DNA of 64,000 bases. It comes from COE1 sp949066965 (GTDB lineage Bacteria; Bacillota; Clostridia; Lachnospirales; Lachnospiraceae). Shown one piece after another: positions 10,017 to 17,881 of this stretch. Below the pieces are notes generated by a model. The model did not search any database. It saw only the letters and a list, made by a program, of their open reading frames with translations, and had not been told where the DNA came from. Numbering within the stretch: the stretch's first letter is position 1; every line of letters starts with the position of its first letter. The DNA lies in NCBI GenBank assembly GCA_949066965.1, contig CARTDA010000002.1:124001-188000 (forward strand). The letters run 5' to 3'. Made by a program: the position numbers and the translations under genes.

Positions 10017-10238
10017 TTAAAAAATAATACATTTTACCTGTCCGTCATATTGTATTTTATCAATATACTGCCGAAAGTCATAATTGTCCACAAAATCATA
10101 ATTGTATACACTTAACCCATGCATCATGATTCTGTCTAATATTCCCTGAAATCCTTGTGCATCATCATTACTTTTTATGTTCATTTTTAGTTCTTCTATC
10201 ACTTGTTTCTTGTATTGGTGTAATCTGACTTGTTCCAT
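10017..10238 (-). CDS. Small hypothetical protein, 73 residues
   Basis: A short frame starting at ATG 10238, preceded by AGGAG at a four-base spacing, which is the best argument that it is translated. The frame extends upstream to a TTG at 10277, but that start lacks a ribosome site. The product is soluble with mixed composition: a basic helical N-terminal half and an acidic, tyrosine-rich second half (YNYDFVDNYDF). It has no membrane segment and no motif I recognise. It sits alone between the TupA-like gene and the MBOAT promoter, the only gap over 300 bases in the window. It may be a real small gene or the remnant of a larger one. No function is claimed. Confidence 0.5.
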   Translation of the reverse strand: MEQVRLHQYKKQVIEELKMNIKSNDDAQGFQGILDRIMMHGLSVYNYDFVDNYDFRQYIDKIQYDGQVKCIIF

Positions 10239-10316
10239 TTTTCTCCTACATGAATAAGGTATCCATTTCCAATACAATTGTTTTAGAATTAATGTGATAT
10301 TTTTCAGATTATTTTA

Positions 10317-10336
10317 CATGATACAATTGCATCATG
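10317..10336. promoter_or_regulatory. 20-base near-perfect palindrome, possible operator
   Basis: Arms CATGAT and ATCATG flank a central CAATTG, so 18 of 20 positions are symmetric. It lies about 80 bases upstream of the small 73-residue gene and 60 bases past the end of the TupA-like gene. Size and symmetry fit a dimeric repressor site, but no regulator gene is nearby. Function is inference. Confidence 0.35.
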
Positions 10337-10396
10337 CACATAACCTTCCTTTCTCTATGAATAGCAACAGTAATTAACCTGAAAACCTTTCCGTGA

Positions 10397-11362
10397 TTAC
10401 TCCATATACTGATACACCGGATTGCTAATACATCTGTCCAAATCAACCCATTCTCCAAGTCGCAGCGCCCATTCCTGTGGTTGAAACCGATTTACACCAG
10501 AATTTGGAAAAAATGTCATCTCACTGAGGTAAACCTTTCCATCTATAAAATACAAATCAACCCTGCAAAAAGCAAACGGTTTTGAAAGAATCTGAGCGGC
10601 GCTAACCATTTCATCCCATCCTAGAGGCTTTTCCAAAGCCATTGGCGACGGACTGTCTCCCATGATCGTAATATCTGGAATCCATTGGAAATCGGGCGTA
10701 TAAAAAGAACGCTGCACACCGCTGGCATGTTCCCCTTCACTCGTTGCAGTTCCTTTATTGACCATCACAAGTTTTAAAACTCCCTGAAAACAGAACATTC
10801 TATAATCCAGCAGTGGCTGTCCATTTTTACTTTGGAGTTTCTTCTCCAGCACAATTTTGGGTACTATATTTTTGTATGACCATTCTCGTTTCACTGCATA
10901 ATAACTATATTTCTGGTACAGACAAAACAACTTCTTTAACCAATTCTCATCTGTCCTATTCTTACGGTACAGGTAATTATACCCTGACGAGTGATTACAC
11001 TTAATATAACATTCCTCTGGCAGCGTTTGAAAGTCTACCTCATCAAGACTATCATAAATCCCATATATAGGTACTAAGATATCTTCTAGTCCGCATTCCT
11101 TCACATAATCCCTAACAGTAACTTTATCTGCACATTTTTCCACAAGAGCACTGTAAAAGTGCTTTTTCATATACCACATTTTGTCATCAAATGTTTTTGG
11201 ATTATTAATATCAATCGGCTCTCTTATCCTGTTCATCCACAGAATTGTCTCAAAACTTAGTTTTTTAAACACAGAACACGCAATGAGTTTCATTCTTATT
11301 TTTATCAGCCGCTGGAACTTAGCTGCATTTCCAATATCGTGTTCTTTACCATGTCTCCCCAA
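10397..11362 (-). CDS. TupA-like ATP-grasp protein
   Basis: A soluble 321-residue protein of the ATP-grasp group typified by TupA, whose relatives join an amino acid or similar group to a surface polymer. Visible marks are NPKTFDDKMWYMK near the N-terminus, YIKCNHSSGYN (about residues 120-130), LDYRMFCFQGV, and the metal-binding C-terminal stretch FAFCRVDLYFIDGKVYLSEMTFFP. The reading starts at TTG 11362, because AGGAGG lies eight bases before it; the next ATG is 26 codons inside and would cut into the domain. The ribosome site overlaps the end of the amidohydrolase gene, so translation is coupled. Family is firm; the ligated group is unknown. Confidence 0.85.
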   Translation of the reverse strand: MGRHGKEHDIGNAAKFQRLIKIRMKLIACSVFKKLSFETILWMNRIREPIDINNPKTFDDKMWYMKKHFYSALVEKCADKVTVRDYVKECGLEDILVPIYGIYDSLDEVDFQTLPEECYIKCNHSSGYNYLYRKNRTDENWLKKLFCLYQKYSYYAVKREWSYKNIVPKIVLEKKLQSKNGQPLLDYRMFCFQGVLKLVMVNKGTATSEGEHASGVQRSFYTPDFQWIPDITIMGDSPSPMALEKPLGWDEMVSAAQILSKPFAFCRVDLYFIDGKVYLSEMTFFPNSGVNRFQPQEWALRLGEWVDLDRCISNPVYQYME

Positions 11363-11364
11363 TT

Positions 11365-12984
11365 TCAGTTCCTCCTGTATACGGTCTCCCCATCTTTAAT
11401 TGTCTCCAACACATTGATTTCATTGATTTCCTTCTTATCCACATCAAGCGGTGACTTGTCTAATATAACCAAGTCTGCCCGTTTCCCTGCTGAAATGCTG
11501 CCTTTTGTATTCTCCTCAAAGTACTGATAAGCCGCATTCACTGTCACTGCTTTCAGAGCATCATATACATCTATTGCCTGATTTTCTCCTATTTTGCATC
11601 CGCTTCTGCTTACTCTGTTGACTGCACACCACACTGAATGAAGCATATCAGGTTTTGTAACAGGCGTATCCTGATGAAAGTTCACACAAATTCCTCTGTT
11701 CAGCGCATCTTTTACCGGACTGATACGGTTTCCCCGCTCCGCACCAAAATTTCTCATATGCACATCACCCCAGTACCAGACATGCCCAACAAAAACAGAC
11801 GCAATCATAGATATTTTTGCCATTCTGTCCAACTGGTCATTTCTGACTGTCTGGCAGTGAATCATAACGGGTCTCAAATCCTTTTTATTGTCTGTATTCC
11901 GCAGTGCAGACTCATACGCAGCTATAAATTGACCACTTGCCGCGTCGCCGTTACAATGCGCTAATATCTGCCGATTCTCATGCATTGCTCTCCGTATATA
12001 CTCGTACAGAATGTCATCCTTCAACCATGGATACCCACAATAGTCAGGTTCTCCTCCCAAATACGGTTCGGACATCCATGCTGATCGTCCTTGCGGCGAG
12101 CCGTCCAAAACAACTTTATATCCACCAATTTTGAAATGGTTTCTATAATCACAATAGTCCTTTCCATACAAGCTCATGGTCTGTTCACCATCTGCTGTTA
12201 TAAGCGGATATGATATGACATCCAGCTTCAGGCAGCCTGCATCATTCATTTGAATAAGCATTTCTACATCCTTTTGTGTTGACGCACCATCCTGAACAGT
12301 GGTAACTCCGTTTTTCAAATACTCTGCCTGCATATTCTGCATTACCGATGCAATATCAAACTTTATGCGTGGGATGATCGCTGCCTGCAGCAGACCAACC
12401 GCCGACTCCTCGGCATAGCCACTCGGCTCTCTGCTGTCTTGAAAACGCCCAAAAATTCCACCATCCGGATCGCTTGTGTTTTCGTCTATTCCGGCAAGAC
12501 GAAGTGCTGCTGAGTTCGCGCAGGCAAGGTGCGCTGAAATGTGCAAAACAACAATGGGGATTTCCGAACTTGCCTGATCAAGCACCCGCTTGTCAGGATG
12601 GGCGTATTCTTTTAGGAAATTATGATCATATCCAAATCCAAGAACTACTTCTTTTTTCGTGAGATTGTTTACTGCTATATATTTCTTTAAAACGCTTATC
12701 ACATCATCAAAACACGCGCAGTCTGACAAATCCGCCATAGCTGACATCTGTCCGTTCATGACAAAGTGACTATGGGCATCGATAAATGCAGGCATGAGGC
12801 ATTTTCCCTCCAGATTTCTTCTTTGCGCCGATGCATCCGCACATTCTTCGATGTCAGACAGTTTTCCTGTCATTTTAATCTTTCCGTCTTCTATCAGAAC
12901 AGCTTCCGGTTCTATGCTGCGCTCCTGAGCTTCATCAACTGCACACATTGTAATTATTTTTCCATTGTAAAATATCTGTTCCAT
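11365..12984 (-). CDS. Amidohydrolase, YtcJ-like metal-dependent hydrolase
   Basis: A cytoplasmic 539-residue enzyme of the amidohydrolase superfamily (Amidohydro_3 type). It hydrolyses an amide or related bond using one or two metal ions. The metal-binding H-X-H pair is in FIDAHSHF (H71, H73). Later histidines appear in ILAHCNGDA and in FHQDTPVTKPD near the C-terminus, and the N- and C-terminal strands form the usual composite beta-sandwich. AAGGAG lies eight bases before the ATG and overlaps the stop of the GltS gene, so the two are translationally coupled. Its position inside a glycan operon beside an amino-acid type transporter is unusual. The substrate cannot be read from sequence. Confidence 0.88.
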   Translation of the reverse strand: MEQIFYNGKIITMCAVDEAQERSIEPEAVLIEDGKIKMTGKLSDIEECADASAQRRNLEGKCLMPAFIDAHSHFVMNGQMSAMADLSDCACFDDVISVLKKYIAVNNLTKKEVVLGFGYDHNFLKEYAHPDKRVLDQASSEIPIVVLHISAHLACANSAALRLAGIDENTSDPDGGIFGRFQDSREPSGYAEESAVGLLQAAIIPRIKFDIASVMQNMQAEYLKNGVTTVQDGASTQKDVEMLIQMNDAGCLKLDVISYPLITADGEQTMSLYGKDYCDYRNHFKIGGYKVVLDGSPQGRSAWMSEPYLGGEPDYCGYPWLKDDILYEYIRRAMHENRQILAHCNGDAASGQFIAAYESALRNTDNKKDLRPVMIHCQTVRNDQLDRMAKISMIASVFVGHVWYWGDVHMRNFGAERGNRISPVKDALNRGICVNFHQDTPVTKPDMLHSVWCAVNRVSRSGCKIGENQAIDVYDALKAVTVNAAYQYFEENTKGSISAGKRADLVILDKSPLDVDKKEINEINVLETIKDGETVYRRN

Positions 12985-12989
12985 CCCTG

Positions 12990-14348
12990 TTACTCCTTCC
13001 AGCTATATGTCTTTGCTCCCCATAATCCAACTACTTTTAATCCTATCAGATATATGACAGCACACACCACAAGTCCTGCAATCGCAGGCATTATTTCCAT
13101 GCTTCCAGATGCCAGAGCCAATATAATGATATACACTGGTGTACTGGCAATCATGACCAGATTACATGCTCCTAATTCCACACTGGTCGTTGTCCTGAAA
13201 TCGGGATCTACAATCCGAACCAACGCGACACCACTTGGAACTGTTCCCGTACATGTTCCATATAAGCCCAATGTACGTTCAAAATCATTGGCACCGCCAA
13301 ATCTTTGTCCAAAGTAGAAACAGACTACAAATGTAACAATTGTAATCACAGCAGACACAATTAAAATAATCCATATCCAGTCTTTAATCATGACAAATGA
13401 AACTGCCATAAATGCACAAACCACAAGGTAGTCTGCCGTCCATCCTGTAATTTTGCTTTGCAATATATTTTCCTGTAAGAACCCAAGATGCAGTTTATTC
13501 ATCAGAAATTTAACTATGTATGCAGCATACATTCCATTCATGAACATCATACTACTCATTGATGTGCCAAGAAAACCTGGTATCAGCGAAAGCACTCTGG
13601 CAATACCCACCGCCAGCACATAGCATAATCCTATCAGTGCAAAATGAAAAGACAGTGTCTCGACATTACAACTGCAGGTAGTGTCTTTTACCATATATTC
13701 ATTTTGCTCCTCCTTTTTAAGATATCCTTTCAGAATAGATTCATTCAGCTTACCGCAATTTTTCGATATGCCTCTTTTTATACCCATCTTTGCGGCTGGT
13801 ATTCCGACAAGAAATGCCGCAACAAAACCTATCGCTGACAGTGCAATCGCTACCGTAGAAGCGTTACTCCACCCATACTGCTCAAAAATAGCGCCATATG
13901 CTGCTGACTGCCCTGGTCCCTGACAAAACGCAAACTGGACAAGCATGCCATATATGGCATCCATACCGGCACTTCTACCAATCATATAAACAATTCCAGT
14001 TGCAATAACTGGTGTCAGTGCATATAGGAAACACCATACCAGCCCCATTGCTGCTGCCCCTTTAATAATGCCTTTCGTGCTGTCACCGTCTCCCTTTTGC
14101 GAACTCCCCAGACTAATAGAAATAAATGAAATCGTAAACAGATTATTTACAATATCCGTAAACATGGCTGCGTCCGTCCCGACATCTATCGCAGCTTCTG
14201 AAACTACATTCATAAATATAATTCCGATAATTCCACCTATTACACTTGCCGGCACAAGCATATTTCTCAGAAACGATATTTTTGCCCGTAATAAAATCCC
14301 GATACAAAGCATAATACTCGCCAGTCCAAACGCCATCATGAAACTCAT
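12990..14348 (-). CDS. Sodium:glutamate symporter family protein, GltS-like
   Basis: A 452-residue membrane protein with about 11-12 helices in two halves, matching GltS carriers, which import glutamate with sodium. The N-terminus MAFGLASIMLCIGILLRAK and the LVPASVIGGIIG segment are typical, and the second half repeats the pattern with the glycine-rich loop LYGTCTGTVPSGVALVR (about residue 370). A central soluble loop (about residues 195-225) joins the halves. It lies between a flippase and the amidohydrolase, with stop-to-start gaps of five bases or less, so all are in one transcript. The true substrate may be another acidic compound rather than glutamate. Family is firm. Confidence 0.88.
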   Translation of the reverse strand: MSFMMAFGLASIMLCIGILLRAKISFLRNMLVPASVIGGIIGIIFMNVVSEAAIDVGTDAAMFTDIVNNLFTISFISISLGSSQKGDGDSTKGIIKGAAAMGLVWCFLYALTPVIATGIVYMIGRSAGMDAIYGMLVQFAFCQGPGQSAAYGAIFEQYGWSNASTVAIALSAIGFVAAFLVGIPAAKMGIKRGISKNCGKLNESILKGYLKKEEQNEYMVKDTTCSCNVETLSFHFALIGLCYVLAVGIARVLSLIPGFLGTSMSSMMFMNGMYAAYIVKFLMNKLHLGFLQENILQSKITGWTADYLVVCAFMAVSFVMIKDWIWIILIVSAVITIVTFVVCFYFGQRFGGANDFERTLGLYGTCTGTVPSGVALVRIVDPDFRTTTSVELGACNLVMIASTPVYIIILALASGSMEIMPAIAGLVVCAVIYLIGLKVVGLWGAKTYSWKE

Positions 14349-14351
14349 TTT

Positions 14352-15665
14352 TTAATCTCCTTTTTCCGAACAGCCATAGCAGGCTGCCTTATTCTTAAAT
14401 ATTTTCCATACATCATATATACAGTAAATCGTATAAGGTATAATTGATGTAATTGTTGCAATCGCAGCACCAGTTGCACCACATAGCGGAATCAGCAGAT
14501 AGTTTAAGGAAAAATTAATCACAATGACAGAAATAAACCACAATGCCCTTATTCTTGCATGCCCCATAAAATCCAGAAAGTTTGCATATAGAGATGAGCT
14601 GCAATACAAAAAATAATATGGAATCAGCAACCTTAATATTTTTCCTGCATCTGCATATTCAGCGCCATACACAATATGAATTGCTGTATTCCCAAAAACA
14701 AGGAAAAAGGTACATATCAGCACTGCCACCAAATTATTCAATCCGTTCACCTTTTGGAACTTACTTTTCTTCTCTGAAAAGTTTTCCTTTGTAATCATTG
14801 CCAGCGAAGCAACGGTTCCAGTCCATATTGCCATATTCACATTTGTAGCCTTTGATACCAGCTGTTTCGCAATAGAATAGACAGATACTTGCTCTTTAGA
14901 ACAAAATAAACCAAGCATGAATGTATCCATTTCCATAAGAACCAATCCCCCCAATGATGTCAGAACGAGCGGAAACGCATATTTTAAGATTTTTACTTGT
15001 AAACTAGAATTTCTTATTCCTTCCTTTATCAAATTTTTGTTATATTTTCTAAATATCAGTAACATATTACCCATTAAAAGAATCACGCCAGCCACACAAT
15101 ATCCGAGTGCTATGCTTATTGGATTCTGATAAAGCAGAAGAAAAAGTATAGAAAAAAAACAATATGAAAAGTATTCCATAAATGTCACTGCACATAGTTT
15201 TTTATACTCTTGAATTCCAATATAAAAGCTTTTAAAAAACTCGGTAAAGGAGTTAAAAAAAACCATCCCTCCCATAAACGACATTAGCAATTTAAGATTC
15301 TTATATGGATGTGGATATCCTATCTTTCCTGCAATCATGGGTGCCAGCAAAAGAATGACTATTAAAACAACACTACTGATACATCCACGAATAACAATGG
15401 CTGCGCCGAAACATTTTTCCCGTTCATCACTTTTTGCAATATGCACTTTCGAAGATATATTGATTCCAAACCAACCTATACAAAAAGCCATATTTGCAAT
15501 CGAAAAGAAAAATACCCATTCTGCATAATTGTCTATCCCTAAGTACCTGGCATAGAACACATCTCCCCAAAAATAAAACACCATAGCAAATATTTTTGCT
15601 GCAAAAGACCAAACGATATTTGTTAAAAGTGTGTCTTTCAACCGAATCCTTAATTTATAAAACAT
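14352..15665 (-). CDS. Polysaccharide flippase, Wzx-like
   Basis: A 437-residue polytopic membrane protein with about 12 helices and the flippase pattern, including an N-terminal WSFAAKIFAMVFYFWGDVFYA-like first helix region and the YARYLGIDNYAEW loop. It should move a lipid-linked oligosaccharide to the outer face of the membrane. It differs clearly from the flippase at 1190-2743, so the two are not recent duplicates. AAGGG precedes the ATG. The gene follows a GT-B gene and precedes GltS with a three-base gap. The role is well supported; the exact glycan is unknown. Confidence 0.88.
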   Translation of the reverse strand: MFYKLRIRLKDTLLTNIVWSFAAKIFAMVFYFWGDVFYARYLGIDNYAEWVFFFSIANMAFCIGWFGINISSKVHIAKSDEREKCFGAAIVIRGCISSVVLIVILLLAPMIAGKIGYPHPYKNLKLLMSFMGGMVFFNSFTEFFKSFYIGIQEYKKLCAVTFMEYFSYCFFSILFLLLYQNPISIALGYCVAGVILLMGNMLLIFRKYNKNLIKEGIRNSSLQVKILKYAFPLVLTSLGGLVLMEMDTFMLGLFCSKEQVSVYSIAKQLVSKATNVNMAIWTGTVASLAMITKENFSEKKSKFQKVNGLNNLVAVLICTFFLVFGNTAIHIVYGAEYADAGKILRLLIPYYFLYCSSSLYANFLDFMGHARIRALWFISVIVINFSLNYLLIPLCGATGAAIATITSIIPYTIYCIYDVWKIFKNKAACYGCSEKGD

Positions 15666-15698
15666 ATTTTTGCCCTTTCAAGATTCCATAGAAAAACA

Positions 15699-16613
15699 TT
15701 ACAGAAACCTTGCCAACCAATTTGACATATTACTGTTTTCTAATTTATCCTCCTTCTCCCTGCTAAAATCCGTATTTACAAACGTTTCAAAATCCTCCGG
15801 TGAATCCAAACCATAGACAAAAATATTTCGCTTGTCATAGAAATCTTCATCTATAATATTTATATTGTTTGTAATCAATTTACGTCCATTACATAGTGCA
15901 TCATATACGCGTAGTGTATAACCGCATCTTTCACTGTTTGCAACATCCAGCAGAATCCGCGCGCGCATTTCTTTCCGAATCATATCTTCAAAATTCAAGA
16001 TTCTTTTATAGTTCCTGTTAAAAAAGTAGAGATACCATTTAGGCGCCGTAATATAGATACTGCTTGTACAATTATCTATTTTGTTTAACTCTGAAAGAAC
16101 TTTTTGTACTAACTGCATACGACCATTTTTGTCTCTGCCAACAAAGCCGATATCAACCTCCGGAACATCTGCCGGCTCCAGACTGTTATACCAGTTATGA
16201 CAAAAAAACTGTGGATTGAGTCGATATTGATATTTGCTGGCATCTGCCGGATCAAATCCCCATACTTCATATCCCAAATCCCTGACCTTTTCAACCGGAA
16301 ATGACGTGTCATTGATAGAATTCCAATAATAAAAAATGAACCGCTTGTCCGAATACGTTTTTTTAAGCCAAGCAAGAATGTATTCATTTACACAGGAATC
16401 AAAAACGATCATTACATCTCCCAAATCACTTAATGCATTATTCAACCATATTTTCTTCATTGGAAAATTATATTTGAACCACATCATCCTGATATATGTG
16501 AATATTTTTGACTTGCTTCCCTTAAACGCCCACTTTATATCAACCCCTGTTTCCTTTGTGTGACTCAGAATTGTTCCGGACGAGACTGAACACGAAATTA
16601 TTGTGTACTTCAT
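15699..16613 (-). CDS. Putative glycosyltransferase, GT-B C-terminal domain
   Basis: A soluble 304-residue protein. The C-terminal half carries the pattern of a donor-binding GT-B domain: VDIGFVGRDKNGR (about residues 151-163), then LDVANSERCGYTLRVYDALCNGRKLITNN, where the Y-T-L-R...E/D-A-L...K-L-I-T-T/N-N pattern is common in capsule and lipopolysaccharide transferases of this type. It probably adds a sugar to the lipid-linked unit. The start ATG overlaps the stop of the GT4 gene upstream by four bases (ATGA), which indicates translational coupling. Family number is uncertain. Confidence 0.65.
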   Translation of the reverse strand: MKYTIISCSVSSGTILSHTKETGVDIKWAFKGSKSKIFTYIRMMWFKYNFPMKKIWLNNALSDLGDVMIVFDSCVNEYILAWLKKTYSDKRFIFYYWNSINDTSFPVEKVRDLGYEVWGFDPADASKYQYRLNPQFFCHNWYNSLEPADVPEVDIGFVGRDKNGRMQLVQKVLSELNKIDNCTSSIYITAPKWYLYFFNRNYKRILNFEDMIRKEMRARILLDVANSERCGYTLRVYDALCNGRKLITNNINIIDEDFYDKRNIFVYGLDSPEDFETFVNTDFSREKEDKLENSNMSNWLARFL

Positions 16614-17782
16614 TCTTTATGTTTCCTCCAATTTTCATCATTTTTCATTATTTTATCAAACAATTCCATATATATTCCTCCTACACTTTTCCATTGAAAG
16701 GTTTTCTCTACAATTACAAGACTATTTCGTCCCATGTCTCGCCGCAGCTCGGCATTTTCGCACAACATGGTAACTTTATCTGCAAATGTATCAATGGAAG
16801 AAATCATGCCATTATTTGAAACCAATTCCTTACTTCCTTCACAGGGCGTCATTACAATCGGAAGTCCACATGCCATGGCTTCCAATACAACATTGGGCAT
16901 CCCTTCTTTTTTAGACGGAAGAATAAAGATATCTGCCTGCTGATAAAAAGGGAGCAATTCTGTTTTATCTTTCTGCCCCGCAAAGCAAATCATGTCCATA
17001 CAATCGTACATCTGAGCTATTCTTTGCAATTCTTCCTTGTATGGTCCATCACCGACAATAAGCAGGCATATTTTTTTATGAGATTTTTTTTCAATGTCCT
17101 TTAATTGGGGGATAATAAACTGCAAACCCTTGCGTTCAATCAGACGGGAAACAAATAAAAGATTTATGCTTTCATCATCAGAGTCATGACTGTTTATATT
17201 TTTCATAGAAGGGTAAAAGCTTTCTATATCGACGCCATTATTAATTACATCAACTGGATTCTTGTCGTAAAAATCCAATGCCAGCTTTTTTAAGCCCTCA
17301 CTGTTTGCAACTAATGCATCTGCATGATTCCAAATCCTTTTCAAAAATGGTCCTATCAACTTATACAAAAATGCGAACCGCTCCTGAAATCCCGGAATAT
17401 CTCCACCGCCAAAACGAATAATGTACGGAACTCCATATTTCTTTTTGAGTACATACCCAATGGGGCCGCTTGGTATTCCAAAAAAAACCTGACAAATATC
17501 AAAATGCCGTTCTTTTTCCAACGATTTCACAATTGGCCAAGCCTTACATAGGTAATCTGCCATCTCAGAAAAACTGCAATGCTCCTTATGCCTTCGTTTT
17601 GATTTCACGCGGATAATATGAACCCCGTTATTGTCTTCTGTCTCAGGCTGTCCCTTAAACCATGCCGATACAATTGTAACATCGTGATGTGCTTTGGCAT
17701 ATTCCCTCGAAAGATACATACAGGCATTTGCGCCTCCTCCTCCAATGGGAGGATATTCATGCGATATCATTAATATTTTCAT
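16610..17782 (-). CDS. Glycosyltransferase family 4
   Basis: A 390-residue GT-B transferase. The N-terminal loop reads HEYPPIGGGGANACMY, a glycine-rich acceptor-side motif. VINNGVDIESFYP is the linker. LLFVSRLIERKGLQ and LPSKKEGMPNVVLEAMACGLP form the donor site, with the EX7E pair of GT4. I chose ATG 17782 for the typical MKILMISHEYPP start; a GTG two codons earlier (17788) has closer spacing to AGGA and is also possible. It is the first gene behind a promoter near 17.84 kb and heads an operon of six genes down to 10.4 kb. Family is firm; the sugar is unknown. Confidence 0.92.
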   Translation of the reverse strand: MKILMISHEYPPIGGGGANACMYLSREYAKAHHDVTIVSAWFKGQPETEDNNGVHIIRVKSKRRHKEHCSFSEMADYLCKAWPIVKSLEKERHFDICQVFFGIPSGPIGYVLKKKYGVPYIIRFGGGDIPGFQERFAFLYKLIGPFLKRIWNHADALVANSEGLKKLALDFYDKNPVDVINNGVDIESFYPSMKNINSHDSDDESINLLFVSRLIERKGLQFIIPQLKDIEKKSHKKICLLIVGDGPYKEELQRIAQMYDCMDMICFAGQKDKTELLPFYQQADIFILPSKKEGMPNVVLEAMACGLPIVMTPCEGSKELVSNNGMISSIDTFADKVTMLCENAELRRDMGRNSLVIVEKTFQWKSVGGIYMELFDKIMKNDENWRKHKE

Positions 17783-17824
17783 ATACACTCATTTCCTGCC
17801 TTTTTCTACTTTTACATATCTGAT

Positions 17825-17853
17825 ATTATAATATGCAATTTTTGAAATAGCAA
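17825..17853 (-). promoter_or_regulatory. Promoter before GT4 operon
   Basis: On the minus strand TTGCTA (17848-17853), a 17-base spacer and a perfect TATAAT (17825-17830) form a good sigma-A-type promoter. It is about 40 bases before the GT4 start codon. Its -35 region overlaps one of two direct repeats described separately. Confidence 0.7.
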
Positions 17854-17872
17854 CAAAGACTGTTGAAATAGC
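17842..17872. repeat. Two direct 10-base repeats spaced 21 bases, possible regulator site
   Basis: TTGAAATAGC occurs at 17842-17851 and again at 17863-17872. The 21-base period is two helical turns, so both copies face the same side of the DNA. One copy overlaps the -35 box and the other lies just upstream, the usual place for an activator or repressor. No regulator gene is visible nearby. Confidence 0.4.
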
Positions 17873-17881
17873 ATGAAGTTT

